Made by a program: the position numbers and the translations under genes
NCBI RefSeq assembly: GCF_002608565.1
Contig: NZ_LIXM01000010.1
Coordinates: 62,001 to 126,000, forward strand
DNA length: 64,000 nt
DNA from: Vibrio sp. PID17_43
GTDB taxonomy: Bacteria > Pseudomonadota > Gammaproteobacteria > Enterobacterales > Vibrionaceae
Direction: 5' to 3'
Part shown: in pieces, positions 11,440 to 19,984 of the stretch
Numbering within the stretch: the first letter of the stretch is position 1
Layout: every line of letters starts with the position of its first letter
Notes under the pieces: model-generated
Told to the model about the DNA's origin: nothing
The model's input: only the letters and a program-made list of their open reading frames with translations
Database searches by the model: none

Positions 11440-12353
11440 TACGCTTTGCCTTGTTTAAACATTTCTGCCACGCCCGCAATAGACCCCATCAGGCCCGTCG
11501 CTTCGATAGGTAACATGATGATTTTGCCATTCTCCGCTTGGCCGATACTTTTCAGTGCGTCGGTATACCCTTGAGCGATGAAATAATTGACCGCTTGCAT
11601 ATCACCCTGAGCTATCGCGTCAGAAACCATTTGTGTTGCTTTCGCTTCCGCCTGAGCCGCACGTTCACGTGCTTCAGCATGAAGAATAGCAGACTGTTTC
11701 TCACCTTCAGCTTTTAATATTTCAGATTGTTTTTGGCCTTCAGCTCGAAGTATCTCTGCCTGACGGATACCTTCAGCTTCTAGGATCTCGGCACGTTTGT
11801 TACGTTCTGCCTTCATCTGTGCATTCATTGCTGCTGTTAAGTCAGCTGGTGGCTGGACATCTTTTATCTCGATACGAGTGACTTTTACTCCCCATGGGTT
11901 CGTTGCTTGGTCGACAATGGTCAGCAATTTTGTATTGATCATGTCTCGCTGACTGAGCATTTCATCCAGCTCCATAGAACCAAGGACGGTACGAATATTG
12001 GTTAGGGTAAGGTTGCGGATCGCATGTTCAAGATCGTTGACCTCGTAAGCGGCTTTAGCGGCATCAATCACTTGAACAAAGCCAACGGCATCAATGACGA
12101 CATTCGCGTTGTCTTTGGAAATGACCTCCTGCGCTGGAATATCGAGAACGCGCTCCATCATGTTGATTTTTTGCCCAACGCGGTCAATGAAAGGGATAAT
12201 CAAATTTAACCCGGGTTTTAGCGTGTGGGTATAGCGCCCAAAGCGTTCTACCGTCCAGTTATTGCCTTGCGGAACCGTTTTGATTGCAGAGGCGAGAATG
12301 ATGATCGCCAGAGCGACGAAAATACCGATGGTAATTAATGAGTCAATTGGCAT
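11439..12353 (-). CDS. qmcA: SPFH/band-7 stomatin-like protein QmcA
   Basis: A 304-residue SPFH-domain protein with one N-terminal membrane anchor ([19 protein letters not shown]). The SPFH domain follows ([43 protein letters not shown]), then a long alanine/glutamate-rich coiled coil with repeated AEGxKQSxIL units (residues about 195-245). QmcA associates with detergent-resistant membrane and FtsH-type quality control in E. coli. It is co-transcribed with the NfeD-like gene. Confidence 0.94.
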   Translation of the reverse strand: MPIDSLITIGIFVALAIIILASAIKTVPQGNNWTVERFGRYTHTLKPGLNLIIPFIDRVGQKINMMERVLDIPAQEVISKDNANVVIDAVGFVQVIDAAKAAYEVNDLEHAIRNLTLTNIRTVLGSMELDEMLSQRDMINTKLLTIVDQATNPWGVKVTRIEIKDVQPPADLTAAMNAQMKAERNKRAEILEAEGIRQAEILRAEGQKQSEILKAEGEKQSAILHAEARERAAQAEAKATQMVSDAIAQGDMQAVNYFIAQGYTDALKSIGQAENGKIIMLPIEATGLMGSIAGVAEMFKQGKA

Positions 12354-12453
12354 GTGCTATTCCCTAAAGTGCATAATGTGTTGGTTTATTTTTGCGCATT
12401 AAGGGGGATTAAACAATTGAATAAATGAGAGTTGTGCTAGATTCCTGACAGAA

Positions 12454-12481
12454 TAAAGGCCAGAATAATCCAGCCTTATAG
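12454..12481 (-). terminator. Probable terminator of cnoX
   Basis: On the minus strand TAAGGC / GCCTTTA with a loop of about 12 nt is followed by TTCT. A second short GCCTTA/TAAGGC repeat overlaps the end of the gene. Confidence 0.45.
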
Positions 12482-12507
12482 TTGTACTACATGTTGCCTT
12501 AATAAGG

Positions 12508-13362
12508 CTAATACAAGATAGAGTATAGCTGACGACGGTATTTACTTGCGGTTACGTTACCTTGGCCTAGTGCACTTAAGATATCCATAAAGGTTTTCTT
12601 CACTTCGCCATCCTGAGCGCCGAGATTTACTTTGAGAATGTTCCAAAGCAGTTCTAATGCCTCTTCGTCACGGCCAACTTGGTTGTATTGAATCGCAAGT
12701 TCACACGCCAATTCTAAGTTGTCAGGATTTGTTGCTCGCTCTTGCTCAAGGCGCTGAAGTTCTGGGCTGTCTGCTGCTTGAAGATGCAGATCTAACTTAG
12801 CGATCAAGCCTTTATAGTAGTTGTCTTGGTACTCAAGTGGGATCGCGTTCAACAGCGTTTGTGCCAACTCAAACTGTTTGGTTTCAAGTAGACAGTCTGC
12901 GCTGGCGAGCTTTACATCACCACGAGCTTGGATCTCTTCTGGTAAGGTTTGTAGGATAGTGAGCGCTTGCGCATGCTCACCTTGTTGTAATAGATCACTT
13001 GCTTGTTGGAGCCGGAGTTCATCTTGGCTTGGCAAATGTTTTTGTAGCATTGCCGCAATCGTATCGATAGCTTGCGGCCCGCCTAAACCATCGACGGCTT
13101 GACCGTTGATAAATAAAGCGATGGTTGGCAGTACTTGAACACCAAACTGAGAGGCAAGTGCGGGCTGTTGCTCACAGTTCAATAAAGCAAGTGTGAATGT
13201 GCCATTGTATTGCTGAGTCAGCATTTGTAGCTCAGGAATTACCTGCGCACTTTCAGGTTGAGCGCTCGCCCAGAATTGGATCAACACAGGCGTGTTCATT
13301 GACCCTTCAAGTGTTTCGCGGAAATTTTGTTCTGTTAACTCAACGATAAATGGGGATTGCAT
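12508..13362 (-). CDS. cnoX: Chaperedoxin CnoX (YbbN)
   Basis: A 284-residue protein with an N-terminal thioredoxin fold (about 1-110) and a C-terminal TPR-like helical region. In E. coli it protects proteins from bleach-induced overoxidation and passes clients to GroEL and DnaK. Here the thioredoxin active-site position reads WASAQPES, with no cysteine at all. The cysteine equivalent to E. coli Cys63 is present in LLNCEQQPALA at residue 63, followed by the cis-proline segment VQVLPTIALFINGQ. Thus redox exchange through CXXC is not possible but mixed-disulfide formation through Cys63 is. It lies near qmcA/ybbJ and ybbO as in E. coli. Confidence 0.92.
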   Translation of the reverse strand: MQSPFIVELTEQNFRETLEGSMNTPVLIQFWASAQPESAQVIPELQMLTQQYNGTFTLALLNCEQQPALASQFGVQVLPTIALFINGQAVDGLGGPQAIDTIAAMLQKHLPSQDELRLQQASDLLQQGEHAQALTILQTLPEEIQARGDVKLASADCLLETKQFELAQTLLNAIPLEYQDNYYKGLIAKLDLHLQAADSPELQRLEQERATNPDNLELACELAIQYNQVGRDEEALELLWNILKVNLGAQDGEVKKTFMDILSALGQGNVTASKYRRQLYSILY

Positions 13363-13465
13363 CAGAGTATCCTTGCTTTTGTTTCTTGTTGTTGATTGTA
13401 GATATGGAGTTGAAATTATGGAAATTCAAGCGTTCAAGCAGATAGAAAGGAAAAACGCTACCGAA

Positions 13466-13720
13466 GCAGCGTGTTCCAGATAGCAAGCGAAAGTGCTAAT
13501 AAATTTGGCCAGCTCCAGTACGATGTAGAGTAGACGTTATTGGTGTGCTAGGTGTGGAATCAAAATAGGATGAGCATGGCCAACACTACACCCACACTAA
13601 GCCAGTTAAGCTGATTTAATGTCATTATTGTCTCGTGCAAATACAAAATAGAAAAGGGTGGCGATACCAAATCTAAGTGAGTATCGGCATCGCGTTCAGG
13701 CTTGATGGATAAAGATACTG
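13466..13720 (-). pseudogene. Decayed hydrophobic protein, possibly a DMT/EamA transporter remnant
   Basis: On the minus strand, short membrane-like segments follow one another in broken frames. SLRFGIATLFYFVFARDNND shifts frame into QLNWLSVGVVLAMLILF and a stop. After further stops, YWSWPNLLALSLAIWNTLLR appears in that same frame. The first two segments joined by one frameshift look like helices 2-3 of EamA-type transporters. No intact start or ribosome site was found. The rest of the 450-nt cnoX-ybbO gap shows nothing else. Identification is tentative. Confidence 0.33.
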
Positions 13721-13816
13721 ACTAAGGAATTGATTCGAACATTGAGGTTTTCTTAACCTACATGCTCATAATGACATCACATTGTTACGGTAAAATTACA
13801 TGGTGATAGAAAGTTT

Positions 13817-14644
13817 TTATGCGGTTTGTCGCAAAATTTTATCAAGTAAACGAGTCGGTAACAGGCGTTTCAGTACGGCAAAGACTTTGGTTGGTGTCGT
13901 GATTCGGTAGCGAATTTTGGGTTTGTCGCTTGTTAATGCGTGTAGCACGGGATCAATGCAAGATTCCGCAGGGAGGACGAATTTGTTGTTCGATTTATCA
14001 TTGTCTAAACGTTGTTTTTGCCCTTCGTAGGCCGCTTTATGTGGGCTGCTTTCAACGTCAATCCATTGCTCAAAAGCTTTTAAAGCATTGTGCCTAAATT
14101 GGGTTTCAATTGGGCCAGGCTCGATCAACGCGACTTTGATGTTGGTGTCCATCAACTCCAAGCGGAGGGTATCGGTCCAACCTTCGAGCGCAAACTTAGA
14201 GGCGTTATAGGCTCCACGATATTTCATTGCCGCAAAGCCTAGTACTGAACTGTTTTGAATGATGCGCCCTTCACCTTGTGCTCGCATTTGAGGAAGGATT
14301 TCTCGAACCAACTGATGCCAGCCAAAGAAATTGGTTTGAAACTGCGCTTGAAGTGCTTGAGTAGGTAAATCTTCTAATGCGCCAGGTTGGCCGTAAGCGC
14401 CATTATTGAAGACGGCGTAAAGCTTTCCATCTGTCAATTCGAGTGTGCGCTTCACCCCGAGGGAAATGCTGCCAGGATCATTGAGGTCCAGTGTTATGCA
14501 GGTTAACCCTTCTCGGTTTAGACGTTCAACATCTTGATCGCGACGGCAAGAGGCGATGACGTTGAACCCCTCTTTCTGTAAAGCATGGGCACATACGTAG
14601 CCGATGCCCGTCGAGCATCCGGTGATTAGAATCGATTTTTTCAT
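13817..14644 (-). CDS. ybbO: Short-chain dehydrogenase/reductase YbbO
   Basis: A 275-residue classical SDR. The cofactor site is ITGCSTGIGYVCA at the N-terminus, with an arginine after the second strand (SCRRDQD), consistent with NADP(H) preference. The NAG motif is altered to FNNGAYGQPG. The catalytic Ser is in IIQNSSVLGF and the YxxxK motif is YNASKFALEGW. The C-terminal KRLLPTRLLDKIL matches E. coli YbbO, an aldehyde reductase, and the cnoX neighbour agrees. The next gene upstream, yfcH, ends 36 nt before it, so the two may be co-transcribed. Confidence 0.88.
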   Translation of the reverse strand: MKKSILITGCSTGIGYVCAHALQKEGFNVIASCRRDQDVERLNREGLTCITLDLNDPGSISLGVKRTLELTDGKLYAVFNNGAYGQPGALEDLPTQALQAQFQTNFFGWHQLVREILPQMRAQGEGRIIQNSSVLGFAAMKYRGAYNASKFALEGWTDTLRLELMDTNIKVALIEPGPIETQFRHNALKAFEQWIDVESSPHKAAYEGQKQRLDNDKSNNKFVLPAESCIDPVLHALTSDKPKIRYRITTPTKVFAVLKRLLPTRLLDKILRQTA

Positions 14645-14680
14645 GTAGAAGGCTCACAAAGGGTCAGTGATCCTTATCAT

Positions 14681-15598
14681 TCAACAACTTCTATCGTTAA
14701 GCAAGTGCTTGAGTGCAGGTTCGACTCGCGAATAACTGAACTTAAAGCCTAGCTCGGTGAGCTTCTTTGGCTTGGCTCGAATACTATCGAATAACAGGCA
14801 TGAGGATTCACCCATTGCCATGGTCATCACCCATTTCGGGGTGAATAAGAGGTGAGGACGTTTGAGGGTTTTTGCTAAGGTACGGCTGAAGTTCCGGTTG
14901 CTGACAGGGTGAGGAGCGCACAAGTTAAACTCTCCGTGGGCATGTGGTGTTTCCAATAAATACATAATGGCGCGTACCATATCGAGAATGTGGATCCAAG
15001 GCATGTATTGATTGCCATTGCCCAAAGAGCCGCCTAAGCCCAGTTTGTAAGGCAAGAGCATTTTGGCAAGTGCGCCCCCATTTTGGCCGAGTACCACACC
15101 AGTTCGCAACAGACACACGCGAGTTTGCTCTGATTCTGCGCGCTTAGCAATTTGCTCCCATTTCGCACAGACGGTATGAGTGAATTCATCGCTATTGACT
15201 TGTAAGCATTCATCGAAGGGGTGATCTTGTTGATCGCCGTAATACCCCACCGCAGAGCCACTGATAAATACAGAAGGTGGTTCGGTGCTGGCGTGGATCA
15301 GTTCTACAATTCTTTCGGTTACCTTCCAACGGCTTTTGCAAATAAGATCTTTTTGTTTTGTTGTCCAACGCTTATCGGCAATCGGCTCACCAGCGAGGTT
15401 GATTACAGCGTCAACGTCATTCAAATCTTCGATCGAATCAAGGGAATCCAAATAGTCAATATTACCAACATCGGCATGTTTTAGACGTTGTTTCGCTTGT
15501 GCAGGGTTTCGCGTTAACAACATAATTTGATGAGTGGTTAAGAGCTTGAGTAATTCTGACCCTATAAAGCCTGTACCACCAGTCAATAATATCTTCAT
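14681..15598 (-). CDS. yfcH: TIGR01777-family NAD(P)-binding protein (YfcH)
   Basis: A 305-residue atypical short-chain dehydrogenase/epimerase. The Rossmann motif ILLTGGTGFIGSELLKLL opens the protein. Family landmarks are NLAGEPIADKRWTTKQK, FISGSAVGYYGDQ (where the tyrosine replaces the usual YxxxK), LRTGVVLGQNGGALAKMLLPYKLGLGG in shortened form, and PHPVSNRNFSRTLAKTLKRP. The C-terminus carries the DUF1731-like end (LTELGFKF). The physiological substrate is unknown. It lies just upstream of ybbO on the same strand. Confidence 0.9.
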   Translation of the reverse strand: MKILLTGGTGFIGSELLKLLTTHQIMLLTRNPAQAKQRLKHADVGNIDYLDSLDSIEDLNDVDAVINLAGEPIADKRWTTKQKDLICKSRWKVTERIVELIHASTEPPSVFISGSAVGYYGDQQDHPFDECLQVNSDEFTHTVCAKWEQIAKRAESEQTRVCLLRTGVVLGQNGGALAKMLLPYKLGLGGSLGNGNQYMPWIHILDMVRAIMYLLETPHAHGEFNLCAPHPVSNRNFSRTLAKTLKRPHLLFTPKWVMTMAMGESSCLLFDSIRAKPKKLTELGFKFSYSRVEPALKHLLNDRSC

Positions 15599-15826
15599 GA
15601 ATTCCCTTCGATTGTTAAAACGATGTACATATTATAGTCGTTGTGCGCTAGGCGTGTTCATTTCAACCACTTGTACTGCTATTTTTATTATTAGTAACTA
15701 ATGAGTTAGACGCATTTTTCTAACTTTCTACTCGAAGCTCACAATTTTGGCTAATGGTAACATTATGTTATGGAGCTTTTTGAGTCGCTCACACTTACCT
15801 ATAGAAAAGTATGCCATGCTGAATTT

Positions 15827-15850
15827 AATCACAATCACAATCACAATCAC
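15827..15850 (+). repeat. Hexanucleotide tandem repeat (AATCAC)x4
   Basis: Four perfect copies of AATCAC end 21 nt before the start of the first DUF1538 gene, directly upstream of its AAGGAG ribosome site. It lies in the 5' leader or promoter. Copy-number changes would alter spacing, not reading frame. Confidence 0.9.
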
Positions 15851-15871
15851 AACTTACGGTAAGGAGAGTAT

Positions 15872-16606
15872 ATGGCTTCGTTTGTTGCTCTAGTTCGAGC
15901 CTTACTCAATAGTGCCCGTGATCTGTTACCGATTGTTGTTGTTATTTCTTTTTTTCAGCTCGTTGTGTTACAGGAACCATTACCCCATTTATTTTCAATT
16001 CTATTTGGTCTACTGCTGGTTGTATTTGGACTCACCTTTTTTATTTTCGGTTTAGATCTTGGATTATTCCCTATTGGTGAAAATATGGCGCAAGCCTTTG
16101 CGAGAAAAGGCAGCGTGTTTTGGCTTCTCATCTTCTCTTTTTGTTTGGGCTTTGGAACGACCATTGCCGAACCAGCACTGACGGCAGTCGCAGAAGAGGC
16201 ATCGGAGGTCGCTGCCGAAGGGGGGATGATCCTAAATACTGAGGAGTCAATGCAAGAGTATGCCGAGGGTTTACGAATGACAGTGGCGCTTTCAGTGGGA
16301 CTTGCGATTGTTCTTGGTGTACTCAGAATTCTAAAAGGGTGGCCAATTCAATATATGATTATTGGTGGTTACATTGGTGTGGTCATACTGACTGGGTTTG
16401 CACCAGAATCCATCATAGGTGTTGCCTATGATTCTGGTGGTGTGACTACGTCCACCATTACGGTGCCTTTAGTGACGGCGCTTGGGGTTGGGTTAGCGTC
16501 TGCCATTAAGGGACGAAACCCGATGATCGACGGTTTCGGGTTGATAGCTTTTGCTTCATTGCTGCCTATGATGTTTGTGATGGTTTACGGGATGGTGGTT
16601 GCATGA
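15872..16606 (+). CDS. DUF1538 integral membrane protein, subunit A
   Basis: A 244-residue polytopic membrane protein of the uncharacterised DUF1538 family. It has about six or seven hydrophobic segments, beginning [17 protein letters not shown] and [21 protein letters not shown]. Two conserved polar motifs stand out inside the membrane region: [17 protein letters not shown] and [20 protein letters not shown]. The protein ends with [19 protein letters not shown]. An extra acidic insert (about residues 111-130) is absent from subunit B. A strong AAGGAG site precedes the ATG. Its stop overlaps the start of subunit B (ATGA). The glycine/serine/threonine motifs and the linked PII-like protein suggest a transporter or channel (inference). 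Confidence 0.85.
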   Translation: MASFVALVRALLNSARDLLPIVVVISFFQLVVLQEPLPHLFSILFGLLLVVFGLTFFIFGLDLGLFPIGENMAQAFARKGSVFWLLIFSFCLGFGTTIAEPALTAVAEEASEVAAEGGMILNTEESMQEYAEGLRMTVALSVGLAIVLGVLRILKGWPIQYMIIGGYIGVVILTGFAPESIIGVAYDSGGVTTSTITVPLVTALGVGLASAIKGRNPMIDGFGLIAFASLLPMMFVMVYGMVVA

Positions 16607-17394
16607 TTTCGTTTGATCATTTCGCTGACACTTTTCTTTCTACCATTCGTGATGTTGTACCTATTGCGACGATAATCTTTGGCTTCCAACTCGCGGTGTT
16701 GCGCCGTCCAGTTACAAACTTACCTAAGGTATTACTGGGTTTCTTATATGTGATTTTTGGGCTTTCGCTATTTCTGCTTGGCTTAGAAATGGCGTTATTT
16801 CCTCTTGGTGAAACGATGGCAGTACAACTGACCGCGCCAGAGTTTCTGAACGAATTTAAGATATCGGTAGGCCAGGTGCTGAGTTGGGTTGATTATTACT
16901 GGGTGTACTTATTTGCGTTTTTGATTGGTTTTAGTACCACCATTGCTGAGCCTTCTTTGATCGCCGTGGCGATAAAAGCAAATCAAGTTTCCGGGGGGAG
17001 TATTAGCGTTAATGGTTTGAGGGGGGCTGTGGCGTTAGGGGTTGCCGTAGGGATTGCGCTAGGCAGCTATCGCATTGTGGTTGGCGATCCGATTCATTAT
17101 TACATCATTGTTGGTTATATCGTGGTGGTGATTCAAACGTTTTACGCTCCTCGTCTGATTGTGCCGTTAGCTTACGATTCCGGTGGGGTTACGACATCCA
17201 CGGTTACGGTGCCGTTAGTCACCGCACTAGGGCTTGGTTTGGCGTCTACCGTTCCTGGTCGTAATCCGATGATTGATGGGTTCGGCTTGATCGCTTTTGC
17301 CAGCCTATTCCCTATTATTTCTGTTATGGCATACGCTCAAATAACTCAGTGGTTAAATAAAAAACCATCGGAGGAGAAAGAAAATGCGCTTTAA
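16603..17394 (+). CDS. DUF1538 integral membrane protein, subunit B
   Basis: A 263-residue paralogue of the preceding protein with the same plan: [40 protein letters not shown], then [17 protein letters not shown] and [20 protein letters not shown], ending in [20 protein letters not shown] basic/acidic tail ([11 protein letters not shown]) follows. The ATGA overlap with subunit A implies translational coupling and equal dosage, so a heteromeric complex is likely. Its 3' end overlaps the PII-like gene by 11 nt. Confidence 0.85.
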   Translation: MISFDHFADTFLSTIRDVVPIATIIFGFQLAVLRRPVTNLPKVLLGFLYVIFGLSLFLLGLEMALFPLGETMAVQLTAPEFLNEFKISVGQVLSWVDYYWVYLFAFLIGFSTTIAEPSLIAVAIKANQVSGGSISVNGLRGAVALGVAVGIALGSYRIVVGDPIHYYIIVGYIVVVIQTFYAPRLIVPLAYDSGGVTTSTVTVPLVTALGLGLASTVPGRNPMIDGFGLIAFASLFPIISVMAYAQITQWLNKKPSEEKENAL

Positions 17395-17734
17395 ACTCAT
17401 CCTAGCTTTTGTGGAAGATGGTAAAACAGACAAAGTACTTGATGCCGCACGTGCAGCAGGGGCGACCGGAGCCACCGTGATAAATAATGCTCGGGGTGAA
17501 GGCCTAAACCAAAAACGTACTTTTTTCGGGCTTACGCTCGAAGTGCAAAGAGATGTGTTGTTGTTTGTGGTGGAAGAGCATTTGTCACGCCACATATTGG
17601 AAACCATTAACGAAGTCGGTGAGTTTGACCAAGAGTCGGGACAAGGCATCGCGGTGCAGATTGATGTGGAAGATGCGGTGGGGGTGGCCCATCAGGTAGA
17701 GACATTGACGAAAGTGGTAGAGGATGAGTTATGA
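17384..17734 (+). CDS. PII-like signalling protein of the DUF1538 operon
   Basis: A 116-residue protein of the PII superfamily: [22 protein letters not shown] matches the first beta-alpha unit, GATGATVINNARGEG leads into the T-loop, and SGQGIAVQIDVEDAVGV resembles the nucleotide-binding B-loop and following strand. The T-loop region is short and lacks the uridylylated tyrosine of GlnB/GlnK, so it is not a GlnD target. PII-like proteins usually bind adenine nucleotides and gate a partner membrane transporter, as GlnK does with AmtB and SbtB with SbtA. The overlap with the DUF1538 genes points to them as the partner. Confidence 0.82.
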   Translation: MRFKLILAFVEDGKTDKVLDAARAAGATGATVINNARGEGLNQKRTFFGLTLEVQRDVLLFVVEEHLSRHILETINEVGEFDQESGQGIAVQIDVEDAVGVAHQVETLTKVVEDEL

Positions 17735-18138
17735 GTGATCATGAGCGGATTCGGGTAAGAGACGTTATGGCAGCAACATACGTAATGGTTGATGGATTGA
17801 TGACGGTCTATGAGGGAATTACATTAGCGAAAAAAAATCAGGTGAAAGCGCTAGTGGTAAAAAAACGCAATGAAGATGATGAATACGGCATCGTACTGAT
17901 GAATGATATTGCGAAGAAGGTATTAGCGAAAAACAGAGCACCTCAGCGCACAAATATCTATGAGATCATGACAAAACCTGCATTGTGCGTAGACCCTAAC
18001 ATGAACGTTAAATATTGCGCTCGTTTGTTTGAACGCTTTGGTGTTAGTCGTGCGCCAGTGATTGAAAATGGACAAGTGATTGGAATGGTGAGTTATAACA
18101 ATATTGTTATAAATGGAATGGTGAAGGAAGAGATGTAA
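17731..18138 (+). CDS. Two-CBS-domain protein of the DUF1538 operon
   Basis: A 135-residue protein made almost only of a CBS pair (Bateman module). CBS1 includes VRDVMAATYVMVDGLMTVYE and ends with GIVLMNDIAKKVL; CBS2 includes IYEIMTKPALCVDPNMNVKY and GVSRAPVIENGQVIGMVSYN. CBS pairs sense adenosine nucleotides or related ligands. Its start overlaps the PII-like stop (ATGA). Together with the PII-like protein it would give the membrane complex two separate nucleotide inputs (inference). No enzymatic domain is attached. Confidence 0.87.
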   Translation: MSDHERIRVRDVMAATYVMVDGLMTVYEGITLAKKNQVKALVVKKRNEDDEYGIVLMNDIAKKVLAKNRAPQRTNIYEIMTKPALCVDPNMNVKYCARLFERFGVSRAPVIENGQVIGMVSYNNIVINGMVKEEM

Positions 18139-18286
18139 GCTAGGTTCGATTTCGTGCGCCTTGCTCAGTATTTGTCCATTTTCTGAATCGAAAAGTATCC
18201 TTGCCTGAATTGACTGTATGAGTTGCATATCCTTTTCTTGATGCTTATTCTTTGATAATTCAGAAAGACGTTGAGGAATTCGCATC

Positions 18287-18496
18287 ATGCCATTAGTTGA
18301 TTGCCCTGTGTGTGAGAAGCCAATATCGAAACGCGCTCATACCTGCCCGTGTTGTGGGGAACCGGATCCACTCAACCATCTCGCGAAATCTAAGTTCTTA
18401 TCACTCACCGTGTGGTTCATCGTGCTAGTTGGGGTTGGATACGTCGCTTGGTTTTATTTACTCCCGATGTTGATTGAGTTTGTTCGCCATCAGTAA
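18287..18496 (+). CDS. Small zinc-ribbon membrane protein
   Basis: A 69-residue protein with an N-terminal zinc ribbon (CPVC, then CPCC 14 residues later) and one transmembrane helix (FLSLTVWFIVLVGVGYVAWFYLLP). A GAGGAA ribosome site precedes the ATG. It sits 148 nt after the CBS gene and 70 nt before yfcE; co-transcription with either is possible. Function unknown; the ribbon probably faces the cytoplasm. Confidence 0.75.
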   Translation: MPLVDCPVCEKPISKRAHTCPCCGEPDPLNHLAKSKFLSLTVWFIVLVGVGYVAWFYLLPMLIEFVRHQ

Positions 18497-18566
18497 TCTC
18501 GCACGTTGGTTGAGCTTCCTCAAGAATACCGTAGAATACCCGCTTACTTTTTGAGGAGACGGTGTT

Positions 18567-19112
18567 GTGAAACTATTTTTTGCCTCAGATTTGCACGGTT
18601 CTTTACCGGCAACCGAAGAGACCATCCAGCTATACTTGGCATCAGGTGCTGACCATTTAATTTTGTTAGGCGATATACTTAATTACGGTCCAAGAAACCC
18701 GCTGCCAGATGGCCATGACCCACTGCAAGTTGCAGAGTTACTGAATCAGTACAGTGATCAGATTATTGCTGTGCGTGGTAACTGTGACAGCGAAGTTGAC
18801 CAGATGCTACTTAATTTCCCTATGATGATGGATTACGCCTGGGTTTTACTTGAGTCTGGTAAGCGTTTATTTTTGACCCATGGTCATTTGTATAATAGTG
18901 AAAAGCGTCCTTCGCTACGTGAAGGTGATGTCATTGCGCTTGGTCATACACACGTGCCGGTTGCTGAGATGCAAAATGGCGCGGTGATATTTAATCCTGG
19001 CTCGATGACGTTTCCACGTAATGGCTTACCAAGAAGCTATGGCTTACTGGAAAATAATACGCTAACAGTGCAGACACCGGAAGGTGAGGTGTTGGCACAA
19101 ACAACGATTTAG
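18567..19112 (+). CDS. yfcE: Metallophosphoesterase YfcE (phosphodiesterase)
   Basis: A 181-residue calcineurin-like phosphodiesterase, close to the 184 residues of E. coli YfcE. Metal-binding motifs are in order: ASDLHGS (first block), LGDILNYGPRN, RGNCDSEVD, THGHLY and LGHTHVP. The start is GTG with a GAGGAG site upstream. YfcE hydrolyses artificial phosphodiesters in vitro; its natural substrate is not established. Confidence 0.93.
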   Translation: MKLFFASDLHGSLPATEETIQLYLASGADHLILLGDILNYGPRNPLPDGHDPLQVAELLNQYSDQIIAVRGNCDSEVDQMLLNFPMMMDYAWVLLESGKRLFLTHGHLYNSEKRPSLREGDVIALGHTHVPVAEMQNGAVIFNPGSMTFPRNGLPRSYGLLENNTLTVQTPEGEVLAQTTI

Positions 19113-19130
19113 CCGTTTAGTCGAATGAAT

Positions 19131-19166
19131 AGAAAGGGATCCATTGGTTTCCTTTCTTTTCCTTTG
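19131..19166 (+). terminator. Terminator downstream of yfcE
   Basis: AGAAAGG / CCTTTCT with a loop of about 13 nt is followed by TTTCCTTTG. Confidence 0.6.
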
Positions 19167-19183
19167 TTTTTGATTGAACAACA

Positions 19184-19939
19184 TTACATTAGCAGCTTGA
19201 TGCCAACAGCAAAAGTGAGGATTTCGAAGGCGATTTTAATCACTCGATTGCTATAACGCGTTGCTGCCCATGCGCCTAGACTCCCCCCCAAGAAAGAGCT
19301 CACTAATAATATTGGAAGCCATGCCCAGTGGATCGGAGCGCCAGCTTGAACCACGGCGATTCCCCCAATACCATTCCAAAATAGCCCAACGCATACCATG
19401 GTATAAGCAACGGCTTGTTTGTAGTCATAGCCAAACCAGCGGACTAAAAATAGCGTAACGAGTAAACCTGAACCCGCTGTCAGTGAGCCGTTGATCACGC
19501 CGATAACCATTAAGCCCATACCGCCCACAGCCAAGCCAAAGGGATCTCGGTGCGATCTGGTTTCAGTTTGGCCGAGTTCTTTTTTAAAGCGAGAATAAGT
19601 ACCGAGTGCAAGGATCATGGTACCAAGCATTTTTTCTGCAATACCATCAGGGAGCTGCACGATGAGGTTGGCACCTAGAACCACACCAATGCTACCAACC
19701 AGTATTAGGTAGAGTGCAACTTTGGCTTTGATTGTTCCTGCTTTTAGATGCGTACTCGCTGCTCCTAAGCCGAGCGCCACTGAAGCGACTTTATGAGTCG
19801 CTAGCGCGACAGAGAAAGGCAGCCCAAGAAAGATCAAAAGAGGGAATTGCAGCAAGCCAGCACCGCCGCCAGAAAGCGAAGCTAGCGTATTGGCGATAAG
19901 AGAGCCGAGAAAGAGAGTAAGAGTATTTAGCCAATCCAT
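19184..19939 (-). CDS. TSUP-family (TauE/SafE) membrane permease
   Basis: A 251-residue polytopic membrane protein of the sulfite exporter TauE/SafE family. The hallmark glycine-rich loops are SLSGGGAGLLQFPLLIFLGL near the N-terminus and the second repeat NGSLTAGSGLLVTLFLVRW near the middle. About eight helices are visible. The ATG at 19939 is preferred over an in-frame TTG two codons upstream; neither has a strong ribosome site. The substrate (sulfite, organosulfonate or other anion) cannot be told. The toxS terminator lies immediately upstream. Confidence 0.87.
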   Translation of the reverse strand: MDWLNTLTLFLGSLIANTLASLSGGGAGLLQFPLLIFLGLPFSVALATHKVASVALGLGAASTHLKAGTIKAKVALYLILVGSIGVVLGANLIVQLPDGIAEKMLGTMILALGTYSRFKKELGQTETRSHRDPFGLAVGGMGLMVIGVINGSLTAGSGLLVTLFLVRWFGYDYKQAVAYTMVCVGLFWNGIGGIAVVQAGAPIHWAWLPILLVSSFLGGSLGAWAATRYSNRVIKIAFEILTFAVGIKLLM

Positions 19940-19950
19940 GAGCAAAATAA

Positions 19951-19969
19951 AGGGGGCGTCTTGCCCCCT
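19951..19969 (-). terminator. Terminator of toxRS
   Basis: On the minus strand, AGGGGGC / GCCCCCT with a short loop is followed by TTATTTTG, just after the toxS stop. Confidence 0.75.
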
Positions 19970-19984
19970 ACTATCGAATCAAAA

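Noticed and set aside
19184-19939. Assignment of the TSUP protein as YfcA
   Set aside because: The N-terminal sequence differs markedly from E. coli YfcA; only family-level naming is supported.
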